This document shows, piece after piece, positions 34,117 through 44,100 of a DNA stretch of 64,000 nt (the stretch's first letter is position 1; each line of letters opens with the position of its first letter). Both the position numbers and the translations under genes were made by a program. The notes beneath the pieces were generated by a model, which worked only from the letters and a program-made list of their open reading frames with translations, ran no database searches and was not told where the DNA came from. The DNA comes from Mycobacterium sp. E1214 (GTDB taxonomy: Bacteria; Actinomycetota; Actinomycetes; Mycobacteriales; Mycobacteriaceae): NCBI RefSeq assembly GCF_001666755.1, contig NZ_LZJC01000150.1, positions 36,946-100,945 on the forward strand, written 5' to 3'.

Positions 34117-35088
34117 ATGAAGCAAGCCCACCTCGGTGACCTGCAGGTCGGGCGTCTCGGCCTCGGCGCGATGGGGATGTCCGCGGCCTACGCCATGGGT
34201 GGCTTCGACGACGCCGAGTCGATCCGGACCGTGCACCGCGCGATCGAACTGGGCGTCACGCTGATCGACACGGCCGAGGTTTACGGGCCGTTCGTCAATG
34301 AAGAACTTCTCGCGCGCGCCCTGCAAGGCCGGCGCGAACAGGTGGTTCTGGCAACCAAATTCGGGATGATCTCGCATACCGGCCGCGACGGCCTGGACAG
34401 CAGTCCGGACAGCATCCGCGTCGCCGTCGACGGATCGCTGCGGCGGCTGCAGACCGACCACATCGACCTCTACTACCAGCATCGGCTCGACCGTCAGACA
34501 CCCATCGAGGACACCGTCGGCGCCCTGGCCGAGCTCGTCGCCGCAGGCAAGATCGGGCACATCGGGCTGTCCGAGGTGGGCGTCAACACAATTCGGCGGG
34601 CGCACGCGGTGCACCCCGTCACGGCCGTCCAATCGGAGTACTCGTTGTGGACGCGCGAGCAAGAGGACGAGATCCTGCCGGCGTTGCGCGAATTGGGCAT
34701 CGGCTTTGTGGCCTATTCGCCGCTGGGTCGTGGCTTGCTGACGGGCGCTATCCGTTCGCGTGACGAACTGCCCGACACGGATTTCCGCAAGACGAGCCCT
34801 CGGTTCTCCGACGAGAACTTCGAGCACAACGTGCGCAGTGCGGCGCAGGTGCGGGAGATCGCCGACGAGGTGGGGGCGACGCCCGCGCAGGTGGCACTCG
34901 CCTGGGTGCTGGCGAAGGGCCCGGACATCGTGCCGATCCCGGGAACCAAACGCGTTGCGCGCCTGGAGGAAAACGTCGGTGCCGACACGGTGGAACTGAG
35001 CTCGGAGCAGCTGGCCAGGCTCGACGCGCTGACCCCGCCGCTGGGAGCTCACCACTCCGAGTCGCAGATGGCGTGGATCGACCGCTAG
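34117..35088 (+). CDS. aldo/keto reductase
   Basis: A 323-aa NADPH-dependent oxidoreductase. The catalytic tetrad is recognisable: Asp in TLIDTAEVYG, Tyr in the same motif, Lys in LATKFG and His in YYQHRLD. The C-terminal NADP-binding segment is IPIPGTKRVARLEEN-like. The ATG at 34117 has AGGAGA upstream. The substrate is unknown; members reduce aldehydes such as methylglyoxal. Its stop overlaps the convergent epimerase gene by 4 bases. Confidence 0.92.
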   Translation: MKQAHLGDLQVGRLGLGAMGMSAAYAMGGFDDAESIRTVHRAIELGVTLIDTAEVYGPFVNEELLARALQGRREQVVLATKFGMISHTGRDGLDSSPDSIRVAVDGSLRRLQTDHIDLYYQHRLDRQTPIEDTVGALAELVAAGKIGHIGLSEVGVNTIRRAHAVHPVTAVQSEYSLWTREQEDEILPALRELGIGFVAYSPLGRGLLTGAIRSRDELPDTDFRKTSPRFSDENFEHNVRSAAQVREIADEVGATPAQVALAWVLAKGPDIVPIPGTKRVARLEENVGADTVELSSEQLARLDALTPPLGAHHSESQMAWIDR

Positions 35089-36188
35089 GGGTTCTGGTCT
35101 GCGCTGGCCAAAGCCGCTGTCCCGTAGGTCTTTTCGATGAAGGCCCAGGGGTCGGCATACCGGCCCCGGTGTTCGACCTGGCGCTGTATCCGCAGGCCCA
35201 CTCGCAGGGCAGGGCGCAGCAGCGGCCCCACGACGCGCAACAGTTGGCGCCGCAGGCCTTGCGATTCGGCGAGCCAGGCAACGGTCTCGGACCAGTCATG
35301 TTCCTGGAAGTCGAGCAAGGCCTGCGCCTCGGTGGTGTCATACCAACCGGTGAAGCTCCAGCCGCGCTCGTCCGTGGGGTCCCCGGGCAGGCCGGCCGAC
35401 GGGCCAAGCCCACCGAGACCCACCGCCGCCATGATGCTGTCCTGCAGTTGGTGCTGCAGCAGCACGTACGTTTCGTTGCCGCCAACCAGCAGGGCCTTGC
35501 CGGCGATCGTGGCCTCTCGGTCGACCCCGTTGGCGAAGGCCAGCGCCACATCGCGGGCATCCACGGCGTGGATGCGGTTGTCGCTCGGCATCGAGCGCAT
35601 CAGGATCAGGTGATCGCCGTTGATCTCGGCCTGGGTGTCCGGCGAGATGATGCCGGCGAGGCGGTAGAACGCGTAGGGCAGCCCGCTGGCGCGAATCGCC
35701 GCCTCGGCCAGCACCTTGTCCTGTCCGTATTGATCGATGGGGTTGACCGGAGTGTCGGGAGTGATGCGCTCGGGGTGCGTGTAGGGGTTGCGGCTCCCAT
35801 AGACCGCCGCGCTGGATGCCAGGAGAAACAGGGGTGGGCGCGGCAGGGCCGCCGCCGCCGCCAACAGGTTCTCGGTGCCGCCGACGTTGACCCGGCGCGC
35901 CAGCTTGGGATTGCGGTACGACGGCGGGGAGACGACGGCGGCAAGGTGGACGATGGCCTGCGGTCGATGGGCGCCGACCAGTTCACGCACGGCCGCGGCG
36001 TCCAGCAGGTCCGTGTAGGCCGCGATCAGCGTGCCGTCGCCGGCGGACAACGATTTCTCGACCGCGACGGTGTTGTCGGTGCGCAGGTCCAGCGCGACAA
36101 CAGTCCGACCGCGCTCCAAAAGCAGCTGCACGCAACGCTTTCCAACCTGCCCGAAGGCGCCGGTGACCAGGATGGTGTCGACGGTCAT
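35085..36188 (-). CDS. NAD-dependent epimerase/dehydratase
   Basis: A 367-aa extended SDR. TGAFGQVGKR near the N-terminus binds NAD(P), and YGQDK carries the catalytic Tyr/Lys. An unusual C-terminal extension of about 100 residues contains basic helices (RRQLLRVVGPLLRPALRVGL). It lies in a leftward run with a SnoaL-like and a thioesterase gene, suggesting a small catabolic or lipid pathway; the substrate is not evident. Confidence 0.87.
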   Translation of the reverse strand: MTVDTILVTGAFGQVGKRCVQLLLERGRTVVALDLRTDNTVAVEKSLSAGDGTLIAAYTDLLDAAAVRELVGAHRPQAIVHLAAVVSPPSYRNPKLARRVNVGGTENLLAAAAALPRPPLFLLASSAAVYGSRNPYTHPERITPDTPVNPIDQYGQDKVLAEAAIRASGLPYAFYRLAGIISPDTQAEINGDHLILMRSMPSDNRIHAVDARDVALAFANGVDREATIAGKALLVGGNETYVLLQHQLQDSIMAAVGLGGLGPSAGLPGDPTDERGWSFTGWYDTTEAQALLDFQEHDWSETVAWLAESQGLRRQLLRVVGPLLRPALRVGLRIQRQVEHRGRYADPWAFIEKTYGTAALASADQNP

Positions 36189-36195
36189 GCGATCC

Positions 36196-36726
36196 TTACT
36201 GTCGGGTCAGCCGACCGGAGAGGCGGCCCGCGATCCGGCGGATGCGCGGCGAGAGGTAGACGGAGAACAGCGGCGTCGCGATGTCTTCGCGCAGTCGCGT
36301 CAGCGTCGAAGATTTGATCAGCCACTGGCCGTCGATGTTCTCGTAGGTCTCGTGGTAGTGGCCGTAGCCGACGAGACTCACGCCGGGTGCGAACCGGACG
36401 ACGTCTTGCAGCGCCCAGACGCCGCGCGCGGTCGTCGCGGAGGTCAACTCGATCTCCGGGGCGTGCACCTGGTGGGCGGTCACCTGTGTCGGCCGCCCCA
36501 GGGTCTTGCGGAGAAAGGCGACGAAGTCGTCGGCGCCGGTGATCACCACGCCGCCGGCCGCGGAGGTGTCACTGACGAAGTCATCGGTGAACAGTGCGCG
36601 CCACGCAGGCCAGTCCTTGGTGTCGAGGTACCGGCAGTACCGTCCCTTGAGTTGCTTGATGGCTTCGATCGCCCGCAGCGAGGCGGCGTCGTCAATGATG
36701 CCGGGTTCGAGTGGGCGTTCCGTCAT
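36196..36726 (-). CDS. SnoaL-like/NTF2-fold protein
   Basis: A 176-aa protein of the SnoaL_4/NTF2-like group: IKQLKGRYCRYLDTKDWPAWRALFTDDF is the family N-terminal pattern and YGHYHETYENIDGQWLI a later strand. Related proteins in actinobacteria are isomerases, dehydratases or hydroxylation partners. It is 7 bp from both its neighbours' ends, consistent with a leftward operon. Confidence 0.85.
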   Translation of the reverse strand: MTERPLEPGIIDDAASLRAIEAIKQLKGRYCRYLDTKDWPAWRALFTDDFVSDTSAAGGVVITGADDFVAFLRKTLGRPTQVTAHQVHAPEIELTSATTARGVWALQDVVRFAPGVSLVGYGHYHETYENIDGQWLIKSSTLTRLREDIATPLFSVYLSPRIRRIAGRLSGRLTRQ

Positions 36727-36733
36727 CGCGGTG

Positions 36734-37540
36734 TCAACCCTTGAAGTAGACGATTTGGTGGGTGCTTACCAGCAGCGCGCCGTCGCGACTCCACAGCTGT
36801 GCGCTCTGGTCGAAGTAGCCGCCGGTGAAGCGGTTGGCGTGGGCGGTGGCCAGGATGTAGTCGTCGCCCACGGCGTCAAGCTGGCGCTGATCGGCGTGGA
36901 AGTACGACGTCAACGAGATGGTTCCGGACGGCAGGAAGCCGCCGCGACGCAGGAAGACTCGCGGGTAGAAGATGTCGGCCAGGGCGGCCAGTGCCAGGTA
37001 GTCCAGTGGGCGGCGCGCGGCGTCGCGGACCCACAGCGTGGTCGTCGAACTGGGGTTCGGTTGCCCGTCCTCGACGGGCATCGCCCCTTCGACGAACCGC
37101 ATGTCGTACAGGCGGGTCCACTTCACGACGCCGGGGTCGAGGCGGGTGAGCTCCTCGGGGGCCGGCACCGAAGGCGGCTGGGCCTCGGTGTCGGCCCAGC
37201 TTTCCCGCGCAGTCGCGAACACCGACGTCGCCGTGGTCTTCACGACGCCGTCCTGGCTGAGTTCGGCGATCCAATGCTGGTTGGTGCGATTGGTCCGTAC
37301 CGCGCGCGCCGCGATGTCGAAGTCACCGTCGGCGACGGGAGCGACGAAATTGACCGTCAGCGCCATGGGTTCGCCGAGGCGGTCGGGATGCCCGTCGATC
37401 GCGCGCAGCAGCACGGCGGTCGTGATGCCACCAAACGGCCCGACCATGTTGGCCCACTCGTGGTGGGTCCGGCCGCGCCAGCGCTGCGCGTCGATCGCAT
37501 CGAGGTGAACGGCCTCGTCGAAAGGATGTGTTCCGGTCAT
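36734..37540 (-). CDS. hotdog-fold acyl-CoA thioesterase-like protein
   Basis: A 268-aa double-hotdog protein of the TesB/4HBT_3 type (RTHHEWANMVGPFGGITTAVLLRA; LTVNFVAPVADGDFDI; TSYFHADQRQLDAVGDDYI). It probably cleaves or binds acyl-CoA. The ATG at 37540 gives MTGTHPFDEAV; a longer in-frame start at 37636 overlaps the antiporter gene and is less likely. First gene of the leftward thioesterase-SnoaL-epimerase run. Confidence 0.85.
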   Translation of the reverse strand: MTGTHPFDEAVHLDAIDAQRWRGRTHHEWANMVGPFGGITTAVLLRAIDGHPDRLGEPMALTVNFVAPVADGDFDIAARAVRTNRTNQHWIAELSQDGVVKTTATSVFATARESWADTEAQPPSVPAPEELTRLDPGVVKWTRLYDMRFVEGAMPVEDGQPNPSSTTTLWVRDAARRPLDYLALAALADIFYPRVFLRRGGFLPSGTISLTSYFHADQRQLDAVGDDYILATAHANRFTGGYFDQSAQLWSRDGALLVSTHQIVYFKG

Positions 37541-37632
37541 ATCGCTCGGACCGGAGGTTACTTGCCGAAACTGGTCCATCCGGACGCGGGGTCGCGGGCG
37601 CATGCTACGGGCTGCGGGCGCCCGCGAGACCG

Positions 37633-38967
37633 TCACGCCCGCCGCGGCAGTCTGCGGCGCCGCGGACCGCGCAGCGGCGGCTGGCGAACCGGCGGGTCAC
37701 TGCGCGCTCCGGTGGCCGCGTCCGGCACCGGTGGGTCGTCGCGATAGCGCCCGTAGACCACTTCGAAGATCGGTGTGGCCATCAAGGTGGTGACGATCGC
37801 TACCAGCACCAGGATGCTGAACAGGGTTGGCGTGATGATTCCCGCCTGCAACCCGATGTTGAGCAGGATCAGCTCGATCAGGCCGCGGGCGTTCATCAGC
37901 GACCCCAGCGCGATGGACTCGCGCAGTGGCACCTTGCGCAGCCATGCGACCGACGCGCAGGCGAATCCCTTGCCGACGATCGACAGCACGAGCAGTCCCA
38001 GGGTCACCCCCCACAGCCGCGGGGTGTTCACCAGCCCGACCTGCGTGTTGAGCCCGGAGTAGACGAAGAACAGGGGCAACAACAACGTGGTGACCAGCGG
38101 TTCGAGGCTGGTCGTGAGCTGGCGCGAGAAGAAGCCGGACGGCATCGCGACGCCCAGGATGAACGCACCGAAGATGGCGTAGATGCCGATCGCGTCGGTG
38201 AGCCACGAGCACGTCATCAACACCACGAGCACCACGCTGAACACCGGCGCGCTGATCGTCTTGTCCCGCTCGGAGCGCGCACCCAGGACGGCCAGCGACT
38301 TGCGTCCCACCGTCAGCAGGACCAGCGTGTAGACGATTCCGCCGACGATGGCCGTCACCGCGGTGCTAGGGCTGCCCCGATGGATGGCGAGGACGACGGC
38401 CAAGATGCACCAGGACAGCGCGTCGTCGGTCGCGCCGCAGGTCAGCGCGAGGGTGCCCAACGGCGTTCCGGAGAGCCGTTGCTCGAAGATGATCCGGGCG
38501 AGCATGGGAAACGCGGTGGTGGCGATCGAGGCGCCCAAGAACATCATCGCCAGCGGCAGCGAGACGTCATGGCCGAAGAAGCGGCCGCTCGTCAGCAAGG
38601 GCGCGGCCACCAGCGCCCCCAAGGCGAGCGGGGCGAGAATGCCGGCGGCCGAGACCGCCGTGGCCGTCCCGGCCCGGTGCCTGATCAGCCCGATGTCGAA
38701 GCTGAGGCCGACCAGGAACATGTACAGGACCAGGCCGATCTGCGCCGTCGTGTACAGCACGGTGTTCGCCGGGCCGGGCGGGAAAAGGCTGTGCTGCACG
38801 CCGGGCGCCACGCGGCCCAGCAACGAGGGTCCCAAGAGCACACCGGCGATCATCTCGCCGACGACTTGTGGCTGGCCGACGCGTTGGGCCGCCAACCCCA
38901 CGAGACGGCACGCCACCAGGATGACGGCGAGTTCGAGGAAGAAGTGGACCGCTGTCGCTGCCGGCAT
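37633..38967 (-). CDS. cation/H+ antiporter (CPA2, KefB/NapA-like)
   Basis: A 444-aa antiporter with about 12 helices. N-terminal QVVGEMIAGVLLGPSLLG is the conserved CPA2 helix and TCGATDDALSWC carries the ion-binding aspartates. The short Arg/Pro-rich C-terminus has no TrkA-N domain. It would exchange Na+ or K+ for protons. The 285 bp to the right (38968-39252) hold no gene, apart from a perfect palindrome near 39202. Confidence 0.9.
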   Translation of the reverse strand: MPAATAVHFFLELAVILVACRLVGLAAQRVGQPQVVGEMIAGVLLGPSLLGRVAPGVQHSLFPPGPANTVLYTTAQIGLVLYMFLVGLSFDIGLIRHRAGTATAVSAAGILAPLALGALVAAPLLTSGRFFGHDVSLPLAMMFLGASIATTAFPMLARIIFEQRLSGTPLGTLALTCGATDDALSWCILAVVLAIHRGSPSTAVTAIVGGIVYTLVLLTVGRKSLAVLGARSERDKTISAPVFSVVLVVLMTCSWLTDAIGIYAIFGAFILGVAMPSGFFSRQLTTSLEPLVTTLLLPLFFVYSGLNTQVGLVNTPRLWGVTLGLLVLSIVGKGFACASVAWLRKVPLRESIALGSLMNARGLIELILLNIGLQAGIITPTLFSILVLVAIVTTLMATPIFEVVYGRYRDDPPVPDAATGARSDPPVRQPPLRGPRRRRLPRRA

Positions 38968-39201
38968 GGAGTCAGGTCACCGAGCCGACGCGGCCGGAGG
39001 TGCCGGTGAAAGTTCGCCATCACCTGCGAATCTCGGGAACATGTCCGGGGGTCCTATCTGACGCTTGCGACGGTCCGGCTGCGGTCGAGTCGACATTCGA
39101 AGTTGCGACATTGCAACGCTTTTCGGTGCACGTACCGCCGACGATAGGCGCCACCGATACGGGGGCGGCTGCGCTTGCCAGGTCCCCCGTTTCGTGTAAC
39201 C

Positions 39202-39218
39202 TACTTAACTATTAAGTA
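39202..39218. promoter_or_regulatory. palindromic operator upstream of the halogenase/PKS locus
   Basis: TACTTAACTATTAAGTA is a perfect 7-bp inverted repeat around CTA, unusually AT-rich for this genome, 34 bp before the halogenase GTG start. It resembles MarR- or TetR-type sites. No regulator gene lies next to it. Confidence 0.6.
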
Positions 39219-39252
39219 ATTGAATCGAAGCCGGTTTGCAAGAGGTGGACGC

Positions 39253-41013
39253 GTGGACGTGCGCTCGCAACTGTCGCAGTTGAGCCCGCAGGCACGCGAG
39301 GCCCTGCGTCGTAAAATCGCGGCCGCAAGGGATGACGACGCGGTCGTCACCGACCGCGAGGTAGCGATCGTGGGCGGCGGCGCGGCCGGTCTCACGCTCG
39401 CCCTGGAGGTGCACACCGCCCGGCCGCAAACGCGGATCGTGGTCATCTCGCCCAACGCCCACCCGGTTCCCGAGGTCACCCACACGGTGGGCGAGTCGAC
39501 GGTCGAGGTGTCCGCCCATTACCTGCGCGACCGCCTCGGGTTGGGTGACCACCTGAGCACCGCCCAAATCCGCAAGATGGGGTTGCGGATGTTCTTCTCC
39601 AACGGCGGCAACCTCGACATTGCCGACCGGTTGGAGCTCGGCAGCTCCCGCTTCATCCCTCAGGTCACCTATCAGATCGACCGCGGCCGCTTGGAGAACG
39701 AGCTCAACAGGCGCTGCCGGTCGGCCGGCATCGACATCGTCTTCGGCCGGGCCGCATCGATCGAGCGGCAGGGGCGCGCACACGTGATCTCGGTGCAGTC
39801 AGGTGACGCCGTCACCCGCACGACGGCTCGCTGGCTGGTTGATGCCTCGGGGCGCACCCGCACGGTGGCCCGGCATCTGGGGCTGCGGCGCAGCAACGCA
39901 CACCTCTGCAACGCCGTCTGGCTGCGCGTGGCGGCCGAACTGGAAATCGGCGCCTGGAGCGACGACCCGGCGTGGCGAACCCGTCTCGCCGAGGGCGACC
40001 GCGCGATGTCCACCAATCACCTGATGGGCCAGGGCTACTGGGTCTGGCTGATCCGGCTCCCGTCTGGATCCACGAGCGTGGGAATCGTCGCCGACCCGGC
40101 CTGCCACGACTTCGACGGCTTCAACACGCTGGCGAAAGCGCGCGCGTGGCTGGGCGAGCACGAGCCACAATTCGCCGCGGTCCTGGCGGCGCACGAGCAC
40201 CTCATCAGAGATTTTCGGGTCATGAAGAATTACAGCCACGGCGCCACCACGGTGTACAGCGGTCGGGACCGTTGGTGCTGCACGGGGGACGCCGCGGTGT
40301 TCCTGGATCCCCTCTATTCGTCGGGGCTGGACCTCGTCGCGATCGGCAACGGTCTCATCACCGACATGATCACCCGCGAGCTCGACGGTGAAGACGTCGT
40401 CGCGCGGTCGGGCATCAGCGACTCCCTGTTCAGGTCCCTCACCGACATGTGGCTCGCGGTCTACTGCGACCAGTACCCCCTCATGGGTTCGCCGGCGGTG
40501 ATGACCGCCAAGGTCATCTGGGACATCGCGTTCTACTGGGGGTTCGTGGGCCTGCTCTACCGGAACGGCAAGTTCGTCACCGTCGCCGATGACCCGCACG
40601 TGGTGCCACACCTGGAGGGGATGATCGACCTCAGCAACCGCACGCAGAGGTTCTTTCGCGAGTGGGCCGCGATCGAGACCGGGCGCCCGGCGGCGGGATT
40701 CGTCGACCTGTATTCACCGTTGAATTTCATGGTGACGCTGCACACCGCGATGATGGACGAATCACCGGACTTCGCCGCGCAATTCGACGCCAACGCCCGG
40801 CTCTTGCACCAGCTTGCCGGCCAACTCGTCGAGACCGTGATCGCGGCCAAGTGCGACGACTTCGCCGACGACCGGGCGGTGCGGCAGCTTCAGGCCTGGC
40901 AGCAGGACGCGCTGTTGCGCAAGCTTCGATCGATCTATCGCCGCGAGCAGGCGCTCCACCCCCTCAGCCGAGAATGGATCCTCGGCGCCGCACCCGCGCT
41001 CGAAGCACGTTGA
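39253..41013 (+). CDS. flavin-dependent halogenase-family enzyme
   Basis: A 586-aa FAD enzyme of the tryptophan-halogenase superfamily. The dinucleotide motif VGGGAAGL is near residue 40. HTVGEST then begins the region that in halogenases leads to the catalytic lysine; a lysine (about K108, QIRKMGLRMFF) is in a compatible place. GYWVWLIRLP near residue 263 resembles the WxWxIP halogenase fingerprint but with R in place of P. The GTG at 39253 has AGAGG upstream; a TTG at 39220 would sit on the palindrome and is rejected. It is 175 bp before the PKS and probably tailors its product. Halogenation rather than other oxidation is probable but unproven. Confidence 0.72.
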   Translation: MDVRSQLSQLSPQAREALRRKIAAARDDDAVVTDREVAIVGGGAAGLTLALEVHTARPQTRIVVISPNAHPVPEVTHTVGESTVEVSAHYLRDRLGLGDHLSTAQIRKMGLRMFFSNGGNLDIADRLELGSSRFIPQVTYQIDRGRLENELNRRCRSAGIDIVFGRAASIERQGRAHVISVQSGDAVTRTTARWLVDASGRTRTVARHLGLRRSNAHLCNAVWLRVAAELEIGAWSDDPAWRTRLAEGDRAMSTNHLMGQGYWVWLIRLPSGSTSVGIVADPACHDFDGFNTLAKARAWLGEHEPQFAAVLAAHEHLIRDFRVMKNYSHGATTVYSGRDRWCCTGDAAVFLDPLYSSGLDLVAIGNGLITDMITRELDGEDVVARSGISDSLFRSLTDMWLAVYCDQYPLMGSPAVMTAKVIWDIAFYWGFVGLLYRNGKFVTVADDPHVVPHLEGMIDLSNRTQRFFREWAAIETGRPAAGFVDLYSPLNFMVTLHTAMMDESPDFAAQFDANARLLHQLAGQLVETVIAAKCDDFADDRAVRQLQAWQQDALLRKLRSIYRREQALHPLSREWILGAAPALEAR

Positions 41014-41188
41014 GCGACAGAGCAATCACCGAAGGCTCCGGTCTTTCCTCGGGAATCGACCGATGCCCTGCCGGGTTGGTGGCCCCGCCGCGGCGGGGCG
41101 GGCTGTGCGCCGGCCAGCGCCGAGCACACCGGTGCGGTCACGGGGTGTGCGGCGCCCGGCGCGGGCAGCTATAGGCGAAAGGACGAAC

Positions 41189-44100
41189 ATGCGTGTCGAA
41201 CACGGCGCCCGCGAGCCCCTGGCTATCGTCGGGATCGGATGCCAGTTCCCGGGCGGTGCCGACGATCCGCGCAGCTACTGGAGCCTGCTCTGCGACGAAA
41301 CCGACGCCACCCGCGAGGTGCCCGAAACCCGGTGGAATGCCGAGAAGTATCACGACCCCAACCCCGGCAAGGTCGGCAAGATGGTCACGCGGCGCGGTGG
41401 CTTCCTCACCGACATCGACCAATTCGATCCGCAGTTCTTCGGGATCTCCCCGCGCGAGGCGCACCTGATCGATCCCCAGCAGCGCCTCATGTTGCGGGCG
41501 ACCTGGGAAGCGTTGGAGGACGGCGGCATACCCGCGGAAAGCCTCGCCGGCACCGATGTCGGCGTATTCGTCGGCGGCTTCACGCTGGACTATCAATTGC
41601 TGCAAAACCGGGGCCGAGCCAGCCGGTACCGATTCAAGACGCACTCCGCCACGGGAATGATGATGACCATGCTGGCCAACCGGGTGTCGTTCGCCTTCGA
41701 CTTCCGCGGACCGAGCATGACCATCGACACCGCTTGCTCGAGCTCCTTGGTCGCTGTTCACCTTGCCGCGCAGAGCATTTGGAACGGTGAATGCGCGCTC
41801 GCCGTGGCAGGTGGCGTCAATATCATGATTGGCCCCAACACCGCCATCGCCGAGTCCAAGAGCGGGTTCCTCAGCCCGGACGGTCGGTGCAAGGCGTTCG
41901 ACGAGTCCGCGGACGGCTACGCCCGGGGAGAAGGCGGCGCGGTCGTCGTCATCAAGCCCCTCGAGCGGGCCCGCCGCGACGGGGACCGGATCTACGCCCA
42001 AATCCTCGGCACCGCGGTGTCGCAGGACGGCCACACCGACGGCATCACCGTACCCAGTGTGACGGCACAGCAAGCGGCGATCACCACAGCGCTGCGACGG
42101 GCCGGAGTCCAGCCCGCGGACGTGGGCTACGTGGAGGCACACGGGACGGGAACACCCGTGGGCGATCCCGTCGAGATGCGGGCTCTGGCCAATGCGCTGG
42201 CTCACGATCGGCCTTCGGACGAGCCACTGCTGATCGGGTCGGTCAAGACCAACATCGGCCACCTGGAGGCCGGTGCCGGGGTCGCCGGTCTGATCAAGGC
42301 CGCGCTCGTGCTCGAGCATGGGTATATCCCCGCCAGCCTGCATGCGAACAACCCCATCACCGTCGGCGACGCGCCTATCGAGGTGGCCCGGACGAGCCGG
42401 CCGTTTCCCGCCGTCCGCCGCCGCATCGCCGGAGTCAACTCGTTCGGCTTCGGCGGCACCAACGCTCACGTCGTGCTCGCCGAGCCTCCCGCTGCCGACG
42501 ACGTCGCGGCTACCGACGGCACCCACCAGTGGCCGCTGGCCGTGCTGCCGATATCGGCGCGGTCCGAGGACGCGTTGCTGGCAACCGCGAACCGGTTGGC
42601 CGACCACGTCAGCGCGCACCCCGAGATCACCGCGCACCAACTCGGCTACACGCTCAGCCGCCGCCGCTCCCACCTGACCCACCGACGCGCGCTCGTCGCC
42701 GGCAGCATCGACGACGCGCTGGACCAACTCCGCGCGCTGGCCGCCGGCGGATCCGGCTCGGCGGCCCGCACGCCGGGCGACGCCCCCAAGATCGCCTTCG
42801 TGTGTACCGGCATGGGGCCGCAGTGGTGGCGGATGTGTCGTGGGCTCCTGGACGTCTATCCGGCCTTCACCGAAAGCATCCTGCGAAGCGATCGCGAGCT
42901 GTCCCGCTACACCGACTGGTCCCTGCTCGACGAGCTACGCGCCGACGAGGCCGACTCGAAAATGGCGGAAACCGCTGTCGCGCAGCCCGCGAACTTTGCG
43001 ATCCAGGTGGCGCTCGCCGAGCAGCTCCGGCAGTTCGGCATCACCCCGGACGCCGTCGTCGGGCACAGCGCCGGCGAGGTGGCGGCCCATTACCTCGCGG
43101 GCGCGCTCACCTTCGAGCAAGCCGTCCGAGTCATCTACCACCGCAGCCGTCTTCAACAACGCACGACCGGGCTGGGTCGCCTGCTGGCCGTCGGCGTCGG
43201 TGCCGACGCGCTGCTGCAATCGATAGATTCCACGACGGCCGGACACCTCGGTCGGCGCGTGTCCATCGCCGCCGTCAACAGCCCGTCGGCGATCACGCTC
43301 GCCGGCGACGGTGACCTGCTGCAGGGCATCGCCCGGCAGTTGGACGCGCAGAAGATCTTCAACAGATTCCTCGACGTGAAGGTGCCGTATCACACCCACT
43401 ACATGGACATGGTCAAGGACGAACTGAACACCGCCTTGGCCGGGCTGTCCTCGCAATCGGCGGTGGTCCCGCTGTACTCGACGGTGACCGGCGAGCGGTT
43501 GGACCGTTACGCCGCGGGGGACGCCTACTGGTGGCAGAATACCCGCGCCACAGTGCTTTTCGAGCCGGCCCTCAGTCGCATGCTCGAGGACGGATACAAC
43601 CACTTCGTCGAGTTAGGCCCACATCCTGTGCTGGCGACGTCGATCGTCGAGATCGCCGCCGCGCACAAGGCGGACGTCGCCGTCCTGGCGGCGCAGCGGC
43701 GCAACGAGGACGACGGGCGCGCGCTGATGTCCTGCCTGGCCGCGCTGCACTGCCATGGACACCGCATCGACTGGAGCGCGCTCTACCCGCAGCAGCGGCC
43801 GGTGGCGCTTCCGTCCTATCCGTGGCAAGCCAAGCGGTTCTGGAACGAAACCGAGGAAGCCACGGAGGACCTGCACTACCACCCGGTGCACCCGTTGCTC
43901 GGGCAACCGGTGAGTGCCGTGCATCCGACGTGGGAAGTCGAGCTGAGCACCGCCACCGTGCCGTTCCTCGAGGACCACCGAATCCAGGGCAGCATCCTGC
44001 TACCCGGCGCCGTGTACGTCGAGATGGCCCTCGCGGCGGGGCAGGCGGCCTATGGGTCGGCTGATCACAGCGTCGACAACCTGAAACTTCGGCGCGCACT

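Noticed and set aside
39220..39252. TTG start for the halogenase at 39220
   Set aside because: It abuts the palindrome and lacks a ribosome site, whereas GTG 39253 has AGAGG upstream.
41063..41188. Upstream extension of the PKS to 41063
   Set aside because: The extra residues are Arg/Pro-rich and unlike a PKS N-terminus; ATG 41189 has a ribosome site and leads straight into the KS.
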